A stretch of 64,000 nucleotides of DNA from Cranoglanis bouderius (GCA_023630585.1 CM042546.1:23510310-23574309); one strand, 5' to 3'. Shown: positions 47,801 to 62,800, counted from the stretch's first letter. Notes: a model not told the origin generated them from the sequence alone. Program-made: numbers and translations.

Positions 47801-50800
47801 ATTATTCTGTTAATGATAGTGGAAGTAGGAAAGTTCTACTTATTTTTCCCCCACATGGTTTCTGAATGTTGGTTTACTTTTTGGGAAAAATCTTTTTCTG
47901 CAAGTTAAAAGTTTTTACACAATATATGGCCAAAAGTATGTGGACACCCCTCAAATATTTTCTGTTCACCTACAAATTGGGTGGTCTAATTCATAATGTG
48001 CTATGTTCTATGTTGTTTAAGACGTATATAAACAAGTATAAATACCAGAAAATAAAATAGAAAAGAAAAGCTGAAAATAAAATAAAACAAATAAATAAAA
48101 GCTGAAATTCTAAACTCTCTTCTCATATACATCTTTTAATCTCAAACCCAAATGTCTTCAGTCTACAGCATAAACAAATGAATTGGCCTTGCTGTTCCAA
48201 TACTCTTGGAGGGGTCCACATAATTTTGGCCATATAGTGTATGTGCTGTGAACATGCATGATCCTGACTGATCTTATGTTTGACTGGGTTCGGAAATTGT
48301 GTTTTTCAGAACCGAAAAGCCACAAGTACATGATTTGGCTTATGCAGCTCTGGATCTGTGATTGAGTTTAGTATCTTTCTCCTGGAGGTGGGAGCCCCTG
48401 TGACAAACCATGTTAGAACCATGTAAAGTTATTTACTGTTGCTTCCATAAATTTCACCTGCAAACTGTCTAAAGCCTTCCTATGTTCATTTGAAATTTTC
48501 TGGTTAGTCTTAAAGCCTCTGTTAAGCCTCTGTTGTTTCTAAACCATTTTCTTTATTAAGTAAAATTTAGTTGGATTCATAACACTGATTAATTATTATT
48601 TTCTCTGCCACCATTGTTTTATCAATAAAGACCAGTAAGCTAGTTCCAGAGGTAGGAATGCAAGTCCAATCATTGACATTACTTCCTCCAAGTATAACAT
48701 ACTGGTGCTTGAAAGTTTGTGAACCTTTTAGAATTTTTTATATTTCTACATAAATATGACCTAAAACATCGGAAGTCCTCAGAGTAGATAAAGAGAATCC
48801 AATTAAACAAATGAGACAAAAATATTATATTTTTTATATTTATTGAGAAAAATAATCCAATATTACATATCTGTGAGTGGCAAAAGTATGTGAACCTTTG
48901 CTTTCAGTATCTGGTGTGTGCAGCTATAACTGCAACTAAACGTTAGCAGTAACTGGTGATCAGTCCTGCACATAGGCTTGGAGGAATTTTAGCCCGTTCC
49001 TCAGTACAGAACAGCTTCAAATCTGGGGTGTTGGTGGGTTTCCTCACATGAACTGCTTTCTTCAGATCCTTCCACAACAATTCTATTGGATTAAGGTCAG
49101 GACTTTGACTTGGCCATTCAAAAACATTAACTTTATCCTTCTTTAACTATTCTTCAACTTGTGTTCTTAGGGCCGTTGTCTTGTTGCATGACCCAATTTC
49201 TCTTGAGATTCAGTTCACGAACAGATGTCCTGACAAGCCATGATATACAGGTGCATCTCAATAAATTAGAATGTCGTGGAAAAGTTCATTTATTTCAGTA
49301 ATTCAACTCAAATTGTGAAACTCGTGTATTAAATAAATTCAGTGCACACAGACTGAAGTAGTTTAAGTCTTTGGTTCTTTTAATTGTGATGATTTTGGCT
49401 CACATTTAACAAAAACCCACCAATTCACTATCTCAACAAATTAGAATACTTCATAAGACCAATAAAAAAAACATTTTTAGTGAATTGTTGGCCTTCTGGA
49501 AAGTATGTTCATTTACTGTACATGTACTCAATACTTGGTAGGGGCTCCTTTTACTTTAATTACTGCCTCAATTCGGCGTGGCATGGAGGTGATCAGTTTG
49601 TGGCACTGCTGAGGTGGTATGGAAGCCCAGGTTTCTTTGACAGTGGCCTTCAGCTCATCTGCATTTTTTGGTCTCTTGTTTCTCATTTTCCTCTTGACAA
49701 TAGCCCATAGATTCTCTATGGGGTTCAGGTCTGGTGAGTTTGCTGGCCAGTCAAGCACACCAACACCATGGTCATTTAACCAACTTTTGGTGCTTTTGGC
49801 AGTGTGGGCAGGTGCCAAATCCTGCTGGAAAATGAAATCAGCATCTTCAAAAAGCTGGTCAGCAGAAGGAAGCATGAAGTGCTCCAAAATTTCTTGGTAA
49901 ACGGGTGCAGTGACTTTGGTTTTCAAAAAACACAATGGACCAACACCAGCAGATGACATTGCACCCCAAATCATCACAGACTGTGGAAACTTAACACTGG
50001 ACTTCAAGCAACTTGGGCTATGAGCTTCTCCACCCTTCCTCCAGACTCTAGGACCTTGGTTTCCAAATGAAATACAAAACTTGCTCTCATCTGAAAAGAG
50101 GACTTTGGACCACTGGGCAACAGTCCAGTTCTTCTTCTCCTTAGCCCAGGTAAGACGCCTCTGACGTTGTCTGTGGTTCAGGAGTGGCTTAACAAGAGGA
50201 ATACGACAACTGTAGCCAAATTCCTTGACATGTCTGTGTGTGGTGGCTCTTGATGCCTTGACCCCAGCCTCAGTCCATTCCTTGTGAAGTTCACTCAAAT
50301 TCTTGAATCGATTTTGCTTGACAATCCTCATAAGGCTGCGGTTCTCTCGGTTGGTTGTGCATCTTTTTCTTCCACACTTTTTCCTTCCACTCAACTTTCT
50401 GTTAACATGCTTGGATACAGCACTCTGTGAACAGCCAGCTTCTTTGGCAATGAATGTTTGTGGCTTACCTAGTGAACCAAACTGAGAGACCATTTTGAAG
50501 GCTCAGGAAACCTTTGCAGGTGTTTTGAGGTGATTAGCTGATTGGCATGTCACCATATTCTAATTTGTTGAGATAGTGAATTGGTGGGTTTTTGTTAAAT
50601 GTGAACCAAAATCATCACAATTAAAAGAACCAAAGACTTAAACTACTTCAGTCTGTGTGCACTGAATTTATTTAATACACGAGTTTCACAATTTGAGTTG
50701 AATTACTGAAATAAATGAACTTTTCCACGACATTCTAATTTATTGAGATGCACCTGTACTTCCACAAACATGTGTTGTGAAGATCAGTCTTTGATGGAGC

Positions 50801-53800
50801 CATGTTCTTTAAATAAAACAGGGAGCTCACTCACACCTGATTGTCATCCCATTGATTGAAAACACCTGACTCTATTTTCACTTTCTAATTAACTGCTAAT
50901 CCTAGAGGTTCACATACTTTTGCCACTCACAGACATGTAATATTGGATCAGTTTCCTCAATAAATAAATGACCAAGTATAATATTTTTGTTTTATCTGTT
51001 TAACTGGGTTCTCTCTGTCTACTTTTAGGACTTGTGTGAAAATCTGATGATGTTTTAGGTCATATTTATGCAGATATATAGAAAATTCTAAAGGGTTCAC
51101 AAACTTTCAAGCACCAGTGTATGAGGCGCCGTGCTGAAGATTGCAGGTGAGGTGCAGTCTTGCAATTGTTTTAAATGTATTTGATCGCCAGAACTTTGTA
51201 GTTTTCTGTTATTAGTAGCACCTAGTTCTCATTGTGATTCTTCTGTTTGTCCTCTTACTATCCGGCAGGTGTTACAAAGCCATTCACACCTGCAACAGCA
51301 GGCTCAAAAACAGATTCTTCCTGGGGGCCATTTCACAATTAAACTCTGAACTCAAGTAGGGACACTGCCGACAACAACAATGACAGCAACACAATGATCA
51401 GACTAACTGTCAAATCCTATGTGCAAAATATATCTCAGATGTGCAATAATCCACAACTTGCAATCCCTCATACATTGCAATATTTCGTAAGTGCTATATT
51501 CGCCTTGTATCTGTTTGTATGTGTAATATTTGTGTTTGTACTCATATTGTTTTGTACTGTACCTGTATTTATTGTCTATTAATTGTCATTTGTATTGGAG
51601 TGATTATTTACCTCAAAACCACAGCCAAAATGCAAACTGCATTGGAAACAACAACCGATACTATGCTGACTGCTTTTTTATGTTCACATGGGCGAACATG
51701 GTAAAACTGATTAACCTGTAAATTCTTCTGAATATTTCACTCATCTGAGTAATTCGATTAATTGGGATATAATCAGCATTATCAACATTCTGTGAGTCTT
51801 ATGCTCTTCTTTTGATAGAAAATACAAATTATAAGTATGCTACAAAAATAACAGTTTTACTCAATTAGCCTAATGCTTATGGTTAAGCATTGCTAATTAA
51901 ATAATTAAGCCACAGCTGAAGACTGATTGAAGGGAAATGCATTTACCATTTTCTGTGCAGGATATTAACTGTCTTAGTTGAGTAATGACTCTGGCATCCC
52001 AATGATCAAGCAGGTGACAGTTATTCAAAACCAGCCAATAGCCAGTCTGAATAGCTGTATTAAGTGAGGACAGGACATCATCTGTCTGGCATTTAGACCC
52101 AAATGAAAGTACAACCACCTTCACCTATTGAAAATCATGACAAAGTTATGAAACATCACATATTTGCAAAACATAAAAACTTCCCCATGCTAAATAAACG
52201 TTTTAATGTTATTAAATGTTAAAACATTTATTTAGCATGTTTAAAATAACAGTAATAAATGTTATTTAAAAAAAAGAGATACACAGGGGGTGGACAAAAT
52301 AACAGAAACCTGTAACAATATATTCATATCAAGGACCTAATAAGGTGTAGGGCTACCATGCATGGTTTGTGGCAGGATTCTGAACCACTATTTAAGAAAA
52401 CATTCCAGCTCTTTGAGTGGTGGTTCTGGATATGTAATTCACAGTTGGTACTCCAGCACTTCTCATGAAGGTACAAAAACGCTTACATCTGGTGATTGAG
52501 AAGGCCGTGTAAGGCAGACTTCATTAGGGTGTTCATCAAAACACTGATGAATAATGTAAGCAGTATGTATGGTAGCATTATCTTCCTTGAATATGGAAAT
52601 ATCATGAGGAAAGAATGTTTCCAATCTAGGGTGCACTTGGTTCTGTAAAATGCCATATTGCACGAGATGACTGCACAAACCATTATGGATCACCCAACAC
52701 AATTAACAGTTGGCATCAGACATTGTGGCTTGAAAGCATCCTTTGGCTTCCTGTCCAGATGTATGGTGAAATCCATACAGGAAATATGTGGGAAGTTGGC
52801 TCAACAGACCATATTACATTTGTTCATTTTGTGCTCTTACACCAAAGGTCACATGGCAGACTTGCCATGAATTCCAGCTTTGTGAAGTTCAACATAAAAT
52901 TTCATAGAGTCATAGAGGTGCTCATTTAATTCTGTGATCGTTTTGGTGGCTGTACGTTTGGGGCATTTAGCAACATATGCTGACAGAACTTTTAAGACTG
53001 TTGCCCTTGAAACTTTAAATATGACTGATTTAGTCACTGAAAAATCAAGGTCACGTTTCTGTTATTTTTCCACTCCTTGTATTATAATAAATTATAATAC
53101 CTCACCCCTTTCATCTCTGCATGGTGCAGAGCAGAGCGTTTAATCCAGTGCAATGGGTGGATGCTTCCTGACACATATTCTATTTGACTTGGCATAGTTA
53201 CAATTACAGGACCTTTATTTCTGGATAAAAAGCTTGAGAGTGCCTCTGGAGAACTGGTAGGAGGACCACCTGCCACAGTTGATCGTATACTCTCTCCTTG
53301 CTGACAAGCAGAGAGATCATCTACCACTGCTGCAAGCCATTGTGGACAGAATGTCTTCCAAAGGATAGCACGCTGTAATGTTGTCAATTGGGAGTGTGAC
53401 TGGCAAGGAACAGTTCCAACCACTGTAGCAGAAGGAAAGTGAAAGTACTCCTGCCACTGTCTGGATGAATTCCTCAAAGAGGTGATCAAGCCATGGAAGG
53501 ATGAGATTTTCTCTAGGAGACCTAAAACAACTTTTGCATGGGTTGGTATCCAGCTTGGAAGCATGGGAGCTGATTGAACAGGTGATGGAGCATATTCTGC
53601 GGATTCTATGTTACTGAATCCTCTGAGAAAGATGACACGTTCAATTTCAGAACAGCCCTCAGTGTGCAAGAAAAATGCAACAGAAAAAAACAACCTCAGT
53701 AATTCTGCATGGTTCTGGAATAAATAGGGTCTATAGTGAGCAAGTAAGTGGGACACTATCCTGTGCAAAATGTCTGACATGACAACACCCTCCAACATCT

Positions 53801-56800
53801 CAGCACTGCATGTAACATCTGGCCAACCCTTTAGTGATAATGTTTCCTGCAAAGCTATCAAGAAGTTGCACAGGGGAAAAAAGTAAAAAGGATAGAGTCG
53901 TCCCACATCCTGGAGAGCCATATAAAGGTCTGTTGCCAGTGCTGTTATGCAGTGAAAGTCATTCATTATTGCTTTGTGACCATCCATTTCATTGGACAGT
54001 TCTTCAATCTCTGCTTGAAGTCTCAGTGAGGCTCTCTGACATAGTGACACATATGGAAGGAACTCAGGATCCTGCAGTAGTGGGGTGGATGACTGCAGGA
54101 TGAAATCCATCAAAGAAACCTAAAATATTGGAAATGCACACAATACCCTGATTACTACATTTGACAATTATTAAACTTTTTTTTTTTTAAGTTTAACTGT
54201 TCAAAAATATTATTCTTTATTACTTTACCTCTTGTGCATGAAGTGTATCCTGATGCACTTGTATATCTCTCTGCAACTGGCAATGCTTCAACCAAAGTTC
54301 TGAACACTTAAACTGTATTAAGTCACTCAGAATAATACCCTGGACTTCTGATGTGCTTAGAGATAGATCTATAACTTTCACCTTCACCAATATTAAGGGG
54401 TGAATCTCTAACAAAAAAAGACAGAATGGAAATGGAAGTTAATGACCTAATGACAATACATAATTATATGAACACTGTTTCTATGCAAATCAGTATTACT
54501 CAGTTTGTTACAATCATTGCATTTACGAATGCAACAATTTCGTACCATCCAACAGAACTTTTGCTGGAAGAGAGGTGCTAAGGTACAGGCAAAATTCCGG
54601 GTGCAGTGCTTTGGCTGGATGGTACACATCAAAAATGTGATTTCCAGCTGGCCGATCTAACATACTGAGGAACTCTTCCCTTGGCACAGCATGTTCAATT
54701 TCAGTCACCAAAACTTTCATACCTGTTTAAGTGCAGCAATACTGTCAGTTGAAACACATTATATGGGAAATTATTGCTAAACTAAAATATTCTAAATGGA
54801 CTGAAAAACATGTAATGCATAAATTGCCAACCTTTCTTTGCACCATGACTGATTTTGTGAATACATTCTGGGTCATCTGCAGAAACAATGAGCTCAAACT
54901 CTTCTTTTTCAGATCCTCCAGCATTTACTGGGAACTGGTCTGAATATTCCAAAAAGTGGAATCACAACTTAATATGTAACAATTGTAAAGTAAATAATTA
55001 AAGAAAGAAATACTTACCTGTCAGTCTTGTTTGGCAACTGCGTTTTTTATGTTGCTGTGTGTCTGTAAGCAAAGCCCATTTGTGAGCCCACGGAGCTCTA
55101 TGTCCCCACAACAACAGTTTTAAGACATGATTGGGAGACACTGCTTGAATGAGATGTTGATCCCTCCCAAGTGCTTGTGACAGAACCCTGTGAAGCTCCA
55201 TAGCCACAGGAATGTGTACAGGGTGGGCATTCTCAGTAGAAAGAAACTGTGGTTCATCAAATAAAGATGTTCGTACATCTTCTGGACTAATGGTAATCTT
55301 GCCTGTGAGGCACATTTTGTGCCACTTTTTTAGCAGATCCAGTCGAATGTCAGGCCCAAATGGGCCCAAATAGGTTATTGCGGCAGCTAACAACAATGCA
55401 TCACCTGGAATGGTGTGGTCATTCATTTCGGTTTCCTACAGAAATCAAATTAATCAGATTAAGACATTAACACAATTCTTATAGCTTTTGCTATACACTG
55501 AAGACATTTGGGGTTTCGATCAAAATTTCCTGTTATTTACATCTAGATGTGTTAAACAACTTAGAACATGGCACCTTGGGTGGCAGACTCCCCCAATCTC
55601 TGGGTGATCAAAAGTATTGGAACAGCAAATTAACATGAACACTTTACATTTGGTTGCATATCCCTTGCTTGCAATAACTGCATCGGTGCATATTGCAAGA
55701 TGCGTGATAAAGTTCATCCCTATTAGATTGGATGCAATTCTCTGTAACTTGGCAGACAGAATGTTTCTGTAGACTTCAGAATTCATTCTGTTGCTGCCAT
55801 CATGAGTTTACATCATCATTAAAGATTAGTGAGCCCGTTCCAGAAGCAGCCACGTAAGCCCAAGCCATGACACTACCTCCACAGTGCTTTACCAATGAGC
55901 TTCATCATGTGTTTTGGATCATGAGCAGATCCTTTAATTCTCCAACCGCTGGCATTTCCAACACTGATTAATCCTGGTTCCAGAACTTTTGTGGCTCATC
56001 TCTGTATTTCTTTCTGAATTCCAATCTGGCCTTCTGAGTCTTACTGCTGATGAGTAGTTTGCCTCTAAATTTCTGCTCGAAATGGATTGGATTTTAATAC
56101 CTTAAAAAATGGATTTTAATACCTTCACCCCTGCCCTGTAGAGGGTTTTGGTGATGTCACTGACTGTTGTTTTTGGGTTTTTCTTCAAAGCTCTCACAAC
56201 GTTTTTGTCAGCTGCTGTTGTTTTCCTTAGCCGACCTGTTCCATGTCTGGTTGTTAGTACACCAGTGGTTTCTTTCTTTTTCAGGACATTCCAAATTGGT
56301 TTTGGCTATACCCAATGCTTGTGCAATGTTTCTGATCTTTTCTCAGCTTCAAAATAGCTTGCTTTTCTCCCATTGACAGCTTTCATGTTGGTTTATCCTT
56401 TTTTTACAACAAATGTAGTCTTCACAGGTGAAACTAATTTATTAATTGTTTAAACAATCAATCAAACAGGGCACACCTGGGCAACAAGAAACACCTGTCA
56501 GTCACATATTCCAATATTTTCAATCACTAAAAAAATCTGTGGGTTCAAGCAAAAGATACCAAGTTCTAAATTGTTTAACACATCTCTATGTAAATCTCAG
56601 GAAATGAAAGCTATAATTCAATATGTACATTCAATATTCAATATCAAAACCAAAATAATTGGCCTTGTAGTTTCAATACTTTCAGAGGGGACTGAATTTT
56701 ATAAATTACATGAAAAAATAAGTCAGATTAACTAAGATTTATTTACCTTTTTAGCCATGTTCCATTTCTCAATGTAGTAGCTTACTTGCTTAATAGTGAT

Positions 56801-59800
56801 AGCAGCCTCTTTCTCTTGGATTTCAACCTTATGGAGCTGGGCTGAAAGCTCCTTTAAATTGTTTCTGACAAACTGGTGTTGCTTCTCAATAACCTCTAGT
56901 CTGTCTTGCACAACCTCTTCCTGCAGCCGAGCCACCTGCAGCCGTGCACGGATTTCATCCATGCAATTGTTTAAATGGTTCTTGTAAGCTTCCTGAGGAG
57001 CCATACGGCGTTTAACACAGGCATACTGGTACACTGCTCGCACCCAGCTGCACAAAGATTCACAAGCCTGGCTGACACCACAGACTAAGTCTGTCTGGAA
57101 GTTTGGTGCCTGTACAATTTGTCCCAACTCTTCAAACAACTCATTGCTTAACTTTGAGCGGTCAAAAAATTGCAGTTCCTGATGGAGTAAGATCAATAAA
57201 GGAGAAATAAGCTTTGTATTACTGAGATTTAAGCAATTTTCTGGACTTTTTGGTATTAAATAACTAATAATGCAAGCAACTAATAACCTGTAAGAAATTT
57301 GGCTGCCCTAAAAGACGTTTGCCACTTTCCCAGTTGCATGGGCAATTGAATAGCATGCATATAGCATTCATCAGAATGACCACTCCATCAGGGGGATGTC
57401 TGTAGTGTCGGACTTCATCCAGGTCAGACTGATTTAAAGAAAGCAGAGCCTTAAGGGCTGCCTGATACAGTGGAGTCACCTAAACAGAATGCAAGTTAGT
57501 TGCCTTTAACAAACAAACAAGCAGACAAACAAATAAACCAAATAATGGAAAATCCCCAAATACATGCTAGATAAAACAGCTAGTCTGACCTCTTTGAGGG
57601 CATCTTGAGCTTGCTCTTCAGCTAGATCTAATTCTTCTTGTAGATGAGAAAGACAGCTCTCTTCCAATAAGCAATGCTGATGAGTCTTTTCACAGACTGC
57701 ACGCTCAGTGTCCACAGCCATTTGCAACTGGCTTAGCTCCTGCAACAAAAGTTACAGTGGTACACTCCAGGTTTTTATGTACATACCATCAGTAATATCA
57801 GTTACAATATCAATATAGGGAAATTACTTTCAAATAGTACTTTTCAATTTAAGGCAAATGTAAAATAGTTTCTGCCTTAGGTATTCTAACACTGATACCT
57901 ATAGGCATTAGTATTCTTACAATAGAATTAGAAGGCAATTCATCATATCTGAATATTATATCAGATGTTAGAGATGTTTTTACCTTTTGTGCCTCCTGAA
58001 TTTTGACTGTAAGCTGGAAAGCTTCCTGGCTGTAATCTTGGGCTGTGTCAGTCAGATCCTTCAAATGGGCCAGAACTGTTGCCAGCCTATGGGGTAAGAC
58101 AGAGAAAAAAAAAACTATGCTAATCTCATAAATCCATACATATTTCAAAAGTGTTAGTTATATTCCACAAAAGCACATGATGGAGAAATCATCAGTGCTA
58201 ATCATCAGTGCTTACCTATTGGCACGTGTTCTTCCTTGCGCATAGAGGTAGTCACAAAGGTGACTGAAGTATTCTATCAGCTCAATATATGTCTGTGGGC
58301 TGTACTGCTGGTTATAAATGGTATTTAGGAATGTTGAGGCATATTTTGTAGCAGACTGGTGTATTGCAGCCATTGCCTGAGCAATATTGGCCACCAAGGT
58401 ATTGTCATCTAAAGATAAAATATGAATGCAAATACCCTTATTGTCATTGTACAGGTACAAAGAGATTGAGTGTGCAGTTCCCCATCAAGTTAGAATAGTA
58501 ACAAAACTCAAATTTAAACACACTAATAATATTTAGATAGAACTAAAGTTTTGACCATTCTAAATCACTTACCTACACTGTATTTTAGATGAACAGAGGC
58601 AATTTCAACTAAAGCTTCAGCACTCCAAGGATGGTATACCTCTACACAACAGCAGAGGGTTAAAGCCTTAGTAATATGACATGCAATTACAGATGACTGT
58701 CCAGTTTCTCTTTCATAAGTGTGCTGGCTGAGAGGCAGTAGCAAAAAGACATGGATATGTCTTTGTTTATTCCTGAAATACCTGCATCAAATGTGCAACA
58801 TATATTTAAAAAATGTTTGACAACAGACAATGAAGAAACTGGAGCTGAGAAAATTTCTGAAGATTGAATTCTCAAAATAATAATAATAATTGGTAGTAGT
58901 ACATGATAAATTACTACAGGAGTTCTTTTAAAGCAGCACCATATCTTCAAAATAAGACTTTTTGCTTGTGATAACTTACCTTTTATTGACCTGGCCAATA
59001 CTTTGATCTGGTGAATTCTTGACCACAGCACTGATATGTGATCTCACTTCCTTCAGTTCTTCATCTACCTGACGCCAAGTTTCCATAATCACCAGTAGTT
59101 CATCCCTAGTGGCTTGACTAGTATTCTCATGAACCATAAAAACTACATGTTCCCCATGCATGTCAATCTGATGCTGAGCCTCTTCTAACAGCTCCTTCAG
59201 TTTGACCTCATTTCCACAATGGACCTCAATTAGTTGGTATCCTGTCAAATAAGCTGCTAAGCGTACTGTTGTCTTTCGCCCTGTTTTCTTCACAGCTCCG
59301 AACAGAACCCCATGTCCATTAGGTATGAGCAAGGCACGTAGGATATGTATAAGCTGTTGTACTCTCTGGTGGTACACAGCAAATTTAGCAAATTTGCAGT
59401 AAGTATCTTTTTCTTCTTTGCTTTTTACAATGTTAGTCAGCTGTTCTAATAACACATCCAGGTCTCTCTCCTGGTACACTATGCTGCGTTTTAACTGCCT
59501 CTGTGCTCTATACATGTGGAGTCTGCTAAATTCTGGGCTGAAGACCATATCATGGATAGAAGAACTAATCTCAATCAGCAGCTGCTGAAGCCTTATAGAG
59601 ATGGTATGAAGTTTTTCACATGCTGCAAAAGAGTTGGAGCTGCTCAGCTCCCCAGAGCACTCTGATTTAGTCAGTTTTGACTGACCCTCAGTCACTACAA
59701 CCATGGGAGGTGTAGCAGATTCTTTTCTGGATGCAACACACTCAACATTATCTTGCTGCATAGTCATATGTCCATGCTGGTTTATATCATCTGTAGGTGA

Positions 59801-62800
59801 GCCTTTTAATTGATGTTCAGGGTCAGGCATTTCTCTAAAGATTTGAGATTCAATTACTAACTTACTACCAAAATTCTTTTCAGATGCTTGTGAAAGGAAT
59901 GAAACCAGTTTTTGGCTTTCTTCATTTGAGGACAGACGATCACCAAAGGTGCGCAAACACTCATGCATCCACAGCCGGGCAATACTGAGTATGTTCCTTG
60001 CAGGACCCAGGAAAGCTGGATCAAATGCTGGCAAGGAAAATGAAGAAAGACTTTGAAAATTGAGGCTAGGCCTTCTTTGGTGTAAGTGTTGAACTGTGGT
60101 CCTAGGATCAAAGAGGCACATTCCTTGGAATACTTTTTGAAGGTCATATAATGAAAAAACAATGTGAGGAGAATGGGCAGAAGAGGATAAATGTTCACAC
60201 ACAGCAAGATACGCATCAAAGGTTGTAGCAATAATACAGCGTGCCATATCTGCAATCCTTGGCATGGATGGGAAGTTTCTCAGCCACTGAAGTAATTGTG
60301 ACGAATGGATAGAATAGAGAATATCTGCAGTCATTACAGGAAGTACCAAGACCGTAAACAGTCTAGAGAGCCGTGGGGAAATCTGACTGTAGCCACTTTT
60401 GTGTGTTCCAAGAGTCTTACAAGTGCCCAGATAACTAACTGCTCCAGAGCCAAACAGCTTAAAGTGATAGCCATCTGAAGTCCGCACTCCGTCCCTTGAT
60501 ATGCACTGCCGCAAGGTTTCCAAAGTTGCTGTAGTTTTACCTTTTGTATATTCAGAGTCAAAGAGAAGAAACATTAATCTACATAGCAGCAAAAGGTCAG
60601 ATGAAAAACTAAGAAACAGCTCCAAACAAAGAATAATTTAAAAATGTATTTACCAAAAGCTGATTCATGTAAGTCATCTACAAACAGAAGCAAACCCTGA
60701 TGCTGCATGATGGTATCCAAAGAGTCCACTGATGTGTTCTGGCACCCAATCCTCTCAAGTATATTGTATAAATCAGCAGAGCATAGAAGTGGGCTTACGG
60801 GTATGTGCAGATGTGGTCTTTCTTGTAATAAAGTCTTGCACAATATTGTTTTGCCTGACCCTGCTTCTCCTACTAGCAATGCTGGATAATGGGCTTCTAA
60901 TAGACGGTCCAGGAGATATGCATAATTTTTATACTGTGTTGAGAGATATTAAGATTTGGTTACTATTTAATAAATAACATGGGAAAATCTAGTGGATTTC
61001 ATTTCATGTCAAATTATTTTTATACAGATATGACACCTGAGATCTAGTGATCTATGATTAACTTATTTATATAACATATTAATTTAGAGTCAGTCAGTTA
61101 GACTGACTTTAAAAGGTGCTGGGGATAGGAATAAACAGGCAATAAAATAAAACGAAATAAAGTGAAACAAACTAAACAAAAATAAGGTGATCAATTTATG
61201 TGATAAATTACAAACCAATCCAATGTGCACTGAAAGTGTCTGTGAAATGTTTTTACTCATCTGTAGTGTGTCTTTTATGTGTGTCTGTATATTTTATGTA
61301 AAATGAAAAAAACAAAAAAAAAAACAAAAAAGCTATCAGCTTTTTAAACAGTTCCACTAATCACAAAATAATGGGTACTTTGGGACTCATTGAAATTTTG
61401 TTGCTGTAGTTTACACCACCCTTACATCACCATTGTCTGAAGGGGAGGAAGTGAATGGCAAATATAAGAATAAGGATACTATACACAATATGATACAGTA
61501 TGGTATATAAATAGACAAACCTGGGGCACAAATGTGTAGAATTGTTGTGGGCCCCTGTTCTTGGTGAACCTACTTATGCAAGTAGAATCTTCCAACATTT
61601 CATCACTGAGGTTAAAGAAATGCTCAAATACCATGCCTTTAACCGGTACTTCAATTTTGTAACGGCATTTAAACAAAGCTTCCCGTGCAAAAATATCAAA
61701 CTGTGGCCAGTGTCTAAAATCAAGAGAGTAATAAAAACATTTCAAGCAGAAAAAAATTACTGCACATTCATTTTTATAAAGGAAAGATCATTTTGAGCAT
61801 ACCTGGGGTGCAGCTGCCCACCAAAACCCCAAATGTAAGCAATCACAAAGAGGTTTCTTGCATGTAGCTCTGTGGACGGTGGATTGAGGGTAGGGTCTAG
61901 CAGGGGAAATAAAACAATTAACACAATTAAGCAGGATAGTGGGAAGATTTAAGATTGTGGGGGGGGGGGGGGGGAATTGTCAACTGAATGTAAAAATGTG
62001 TCATCTTTGGGTTTTATCCTTGCACAGCAGATTTATACTGTTATATACAGTACATTCCCCCATTCCTACAATTATACCCTAGAAACACTGATAAATATGG
62101 TTGAACTCTTGAACACGCCTTGCGGACGCCCTGTGGACCTTTCTGGAAAGCTTTTTATGTGATTGAATAACCAAATCATTGCAGTAATCCATGCAAATTA
62201 TATGATTTGAAGTCAATCAAGTTGAATTTTACATTAGTTAATCTTCTAATGCATAAATTTACACACCGCAGCATGACAATTCGATTTATTCGTAAGTCAT
62301 TCATATGAGTGTTTACCAAAGCAATTTGGTTTACGAAAATCCCATCAATTCAGAAAAACAAATTTAGGGGATTTTCATAAACCAAATTTCTTGTACAAAT
62401 ACAAAGGATTTACGAAAAAATCTATTTGTATCCAGCTTGATAAATGGGGCCCAATGAACATACAATATTTACAAATATTTTACAATATTTTTAAAATTAA
62501 TTAAATGATTATTTTTTGGTGAGCTCTGCAGAGATATGCAGCTCTGCACACAACATGCTGTCTGTGTGAGCAATATGGAGAGGCCGCTCAATATGTGAAA
62601 GCATATTTCTTTTGTCTTTCTTTATATTTCTTAAATTCTCCTTCTTCAACATGATTAAGAGAAAATGTTCTCAGAAAGTCATATGGGCAGTTATAATGAC
62701 ATACCACATAAAGGATCCCATTTTGACTGGCAGCAGCACTGTGAGTGCCAAATTTTATAACAAATTCTGACAGCATGTCCAGCGATCTTTTCTGATCTAT

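Larger units (their letters stand above)
48712..51119 (-). mobile_element. Tc1-like host element, TIR 'ctggtgcttgaaagtttgtg', carrying copy B
   Basis: Its two halves, 48712-49247 and 50757-51119, join into one copy of the family also seen at 20275-21152. The ends read ctggtgcttgaaagtttgtg and (right) cacaaactttcaagcaccag. The minus strand shows decayed transposase C-terminal sequence around 48900-49200. It is split by the intact transposon at 49248-50756, so the host is the older insertion. Confidence 0.85.
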
